Of a stretch of DNA of 64,000 nucleotides, positions 63,190 through 64,000 are shown one piece after another; position 1 is the stretch's first letter; every line of letters begins with the position of its first letter. Below the pieces are notes generated by a model. That model searched no databases, had not been told where the DNA came from, and worked only from the letters and a program-made list of their open reading frames with translations. A program made the translations under genes and the position numbers. This DNA comes from Marinobacter sp. THAF197a (lineage in GTDB: Bacteria; Pseudomonadota; Gammaproteobacteria; Pseudomonadales; Oleiphilaceae). Where the stretch lies: the NCBI RefSeq assembly GCF_009363275.1, contig NZ_CP045324.1, positions 1,116,001 to 1,180,000 of the forward strand. The letters run 5' to 3'.

Positions 63190-64000
63190 ATGACAACCAA
63201 AAGCCTTGGAAACCCGTTTGACGGCGACCAGTCACTGATCCACGCGAAAACCTGTGGTTGCCCGGAATGCAAGCCTGGTGACGGCCTGCCGTCTGTATCG
63301 CTGAACCTTCGTGAGACTGCGGGCGAGCAAGCCACAGGCTCTACGGCCGGGATGGATTCCGAAGCCATGATGGACCGCGCCATCGAAAGCGCCGTGGTGC
63401 GTTCGGTGTTCGGTCACAACGATCACAGTCGCCGCAGCTTCATGAAGATGATGGGGGCAGGCACCGCAGCGGCATTGCTGGGCTCTGTGTTCCCCATGGA
63501 TAAAGCCAAGGCGGCGGTGAAGGAATCTCTGGGCAAGCTGGAAAAAACCAAACTGAACGTTGGCTTTGTGCCGATCACCTGCGCCACGCCCATCATTATG
63601 GCCGCTCCGATGGGGTTTTATGAGCGCTATGGCCTGGACGTCACCGTCACCAAAACGGCGGGTTGGGCCGTGGCTCGGGACAAGTCTCTGGCGGGTGAAT
63701 ATGACGCCTCACACATGCTCACTCCCATGCCCCTGGCCATGACCATGGGCGCCGGTTCCACGCCGGAGCCGTTCATCATGCCAGCGGTTGAGAACATCAA
63801 CGGCCAGGCGATCGTGCTGCACGTGGACCACATGGACAAGCGCGACCCGAAGCAGTGGAAAGGCTTCAAATTCGGGGTGCCGTTCGAGTATTCCATGCAC
63901 AACTTCCTGTTGCGCTATTACCTGGCTGAAAACGGTATTGATCCGGATAAAGACGTTCAGATCCGGGTGGTTCCGCCACCTGAGATGGTGGCCAACCTGC
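63190..64000 (+). CDS. Tat-exported ABC substrate-binding protein, NrtA/CmpA-like (3' end outside window)
   Basis: The first 270 residues of a nitrate/bicarbonate/taurine-type binding protein; the gene continues past the right edge. KLNVGFVPITCATPIIMAAP and FYERYGLDVTVTKTAGW are typical. The N-terminus is long. It has a cysteine cluster CGCPEC (22-27), then a Tat motif SRRSFM (80-85) with hydrophobic region. The leader of more than 100 residues exceeds a normal Tat signal. AGGGAGAG precedes the ATG. Regulation is by the sigma-54 promoter and repeats upstream. Nitrate is one possible ligand. Confidence 0.9.
   Translation, partial: MTTKSLGNPFDGDQSLIHAKTCGCPECKPGDGLPSVSLNLRETAGEQATGSTAGMDSEAMMDRAIESAVVRSVFGHNDHSRRSFMKMMGAGTAAALLGSVFPMDKAKAAVKESLGKLEKTKLNVGFVPITCATPIIMAAPMGFYERYGLDVTVTKTAGWAVARDKSLAGEYDASHMLTPMPLAMTMGAGSTPEPFIMPAVENINGQAIVLHVDHMDKRDPKQWKGFKFGVPFEYSMHNFLLRYYLAENGIDPDKDVQIRVVPPPEMVANL

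Overview
The window reads as chromosome of a marine, moderately GC-rich gammaproteobacterium, most probably Marinobacter or a close relative. That assignment is an inference from gene content: liu and mms branched-chain amino acid catabolism clusters, many acyl-CoA enzymes, a PvdQ-type acylase and pseudomonad-style attC sites. No rRNA or tRNA gene is present to anchor it. Coding density is high, and most genes have clear Shine-Dalgarno sequences that settle their starts.

Layout. 1-508: 5' part of a polyamine-binding protein (PotF type). 775-6482: a lipoprotein metallopeptidase, then a leftward tolC-hlyD-permease-permease efflux operon with no ATPase gene. 6737-9235: an acyl-homoserine-lactone/aculeacin-type acylase lipoprotein. 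9339-11773: a leftward block of lipoprotein, ECF sigma factor, RskA-like anti-sigma factor and small secreted protein. 11856-14408: an orphan XdhC protein divergent from a Tat-exported amidohydrolase. 14430-20980: the valine catabolic cluster (AraC regulator mmsR, mmsA, acyl-CoA dehydrogenase, enoyl-CoA hydratase, 3-hydroxyisobutyryl-CoA hydrolase, mmsB). 21019-25591: acyltransferase, SGNH hydrolase, DUF2235 hydrolase, a BrnT/BrnA-like toxin-antitoxin pair and a DJ-1/PfpI protein. 25796-32753: acyl-CoA synthetase, thioesterase and a five-gene Liv-type ABC transporter. 32866-41973: mixed housekeeping and accessory genes.

42087-44855 is an integron cassette cluster without an integrase. Three attC-like sites lie immediately behind, or overlap the stop codons of, a P-loop NTPase gene, a higBA toxin-antitoxin pair and a DUF4177-yidD pair, all in the same orientation.

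45108-58658 is the leucine/isoleucine catabolic region. liuR-liuA-liuB-liuC-liuD-liuE run leftward, followed by a peroxidase-like gene and an AMP-forming acyl-CoA ligase. An SDR, an acyl-CoA dehydrogenase and a thiolase run rightward. Together with the mms cluster, this window encodes most of the acyl-CoA steps for degrading all three branched-chain amino acids. A MerR-type operator-promoter motif with the core TTTACGTAWA occurs upstream of liuR, upstream of the synthetase at 25796 and upstream of the Liv-type transporter at 27947. This suggests one LiuR regulon spanning both halves of the window.

57001-60966 carries three copies of a 396-399 bp element. Each has about 17-18 bp terminal inverted repeats and two long internal hairpins that share a central motif. 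It looks like a non-autonomous (MITE-like) mobile repeat. Two other nested palindromes (47474-47579 and 52957-53144) share a short core but have different, still self-complementary arms. The window ends with a PAS/sigma-54 activator divergent from a Tat-exported nitrate/taurine-type binding protein; the gap between them contains a good sigma-54 promoter and three upstream repeats.
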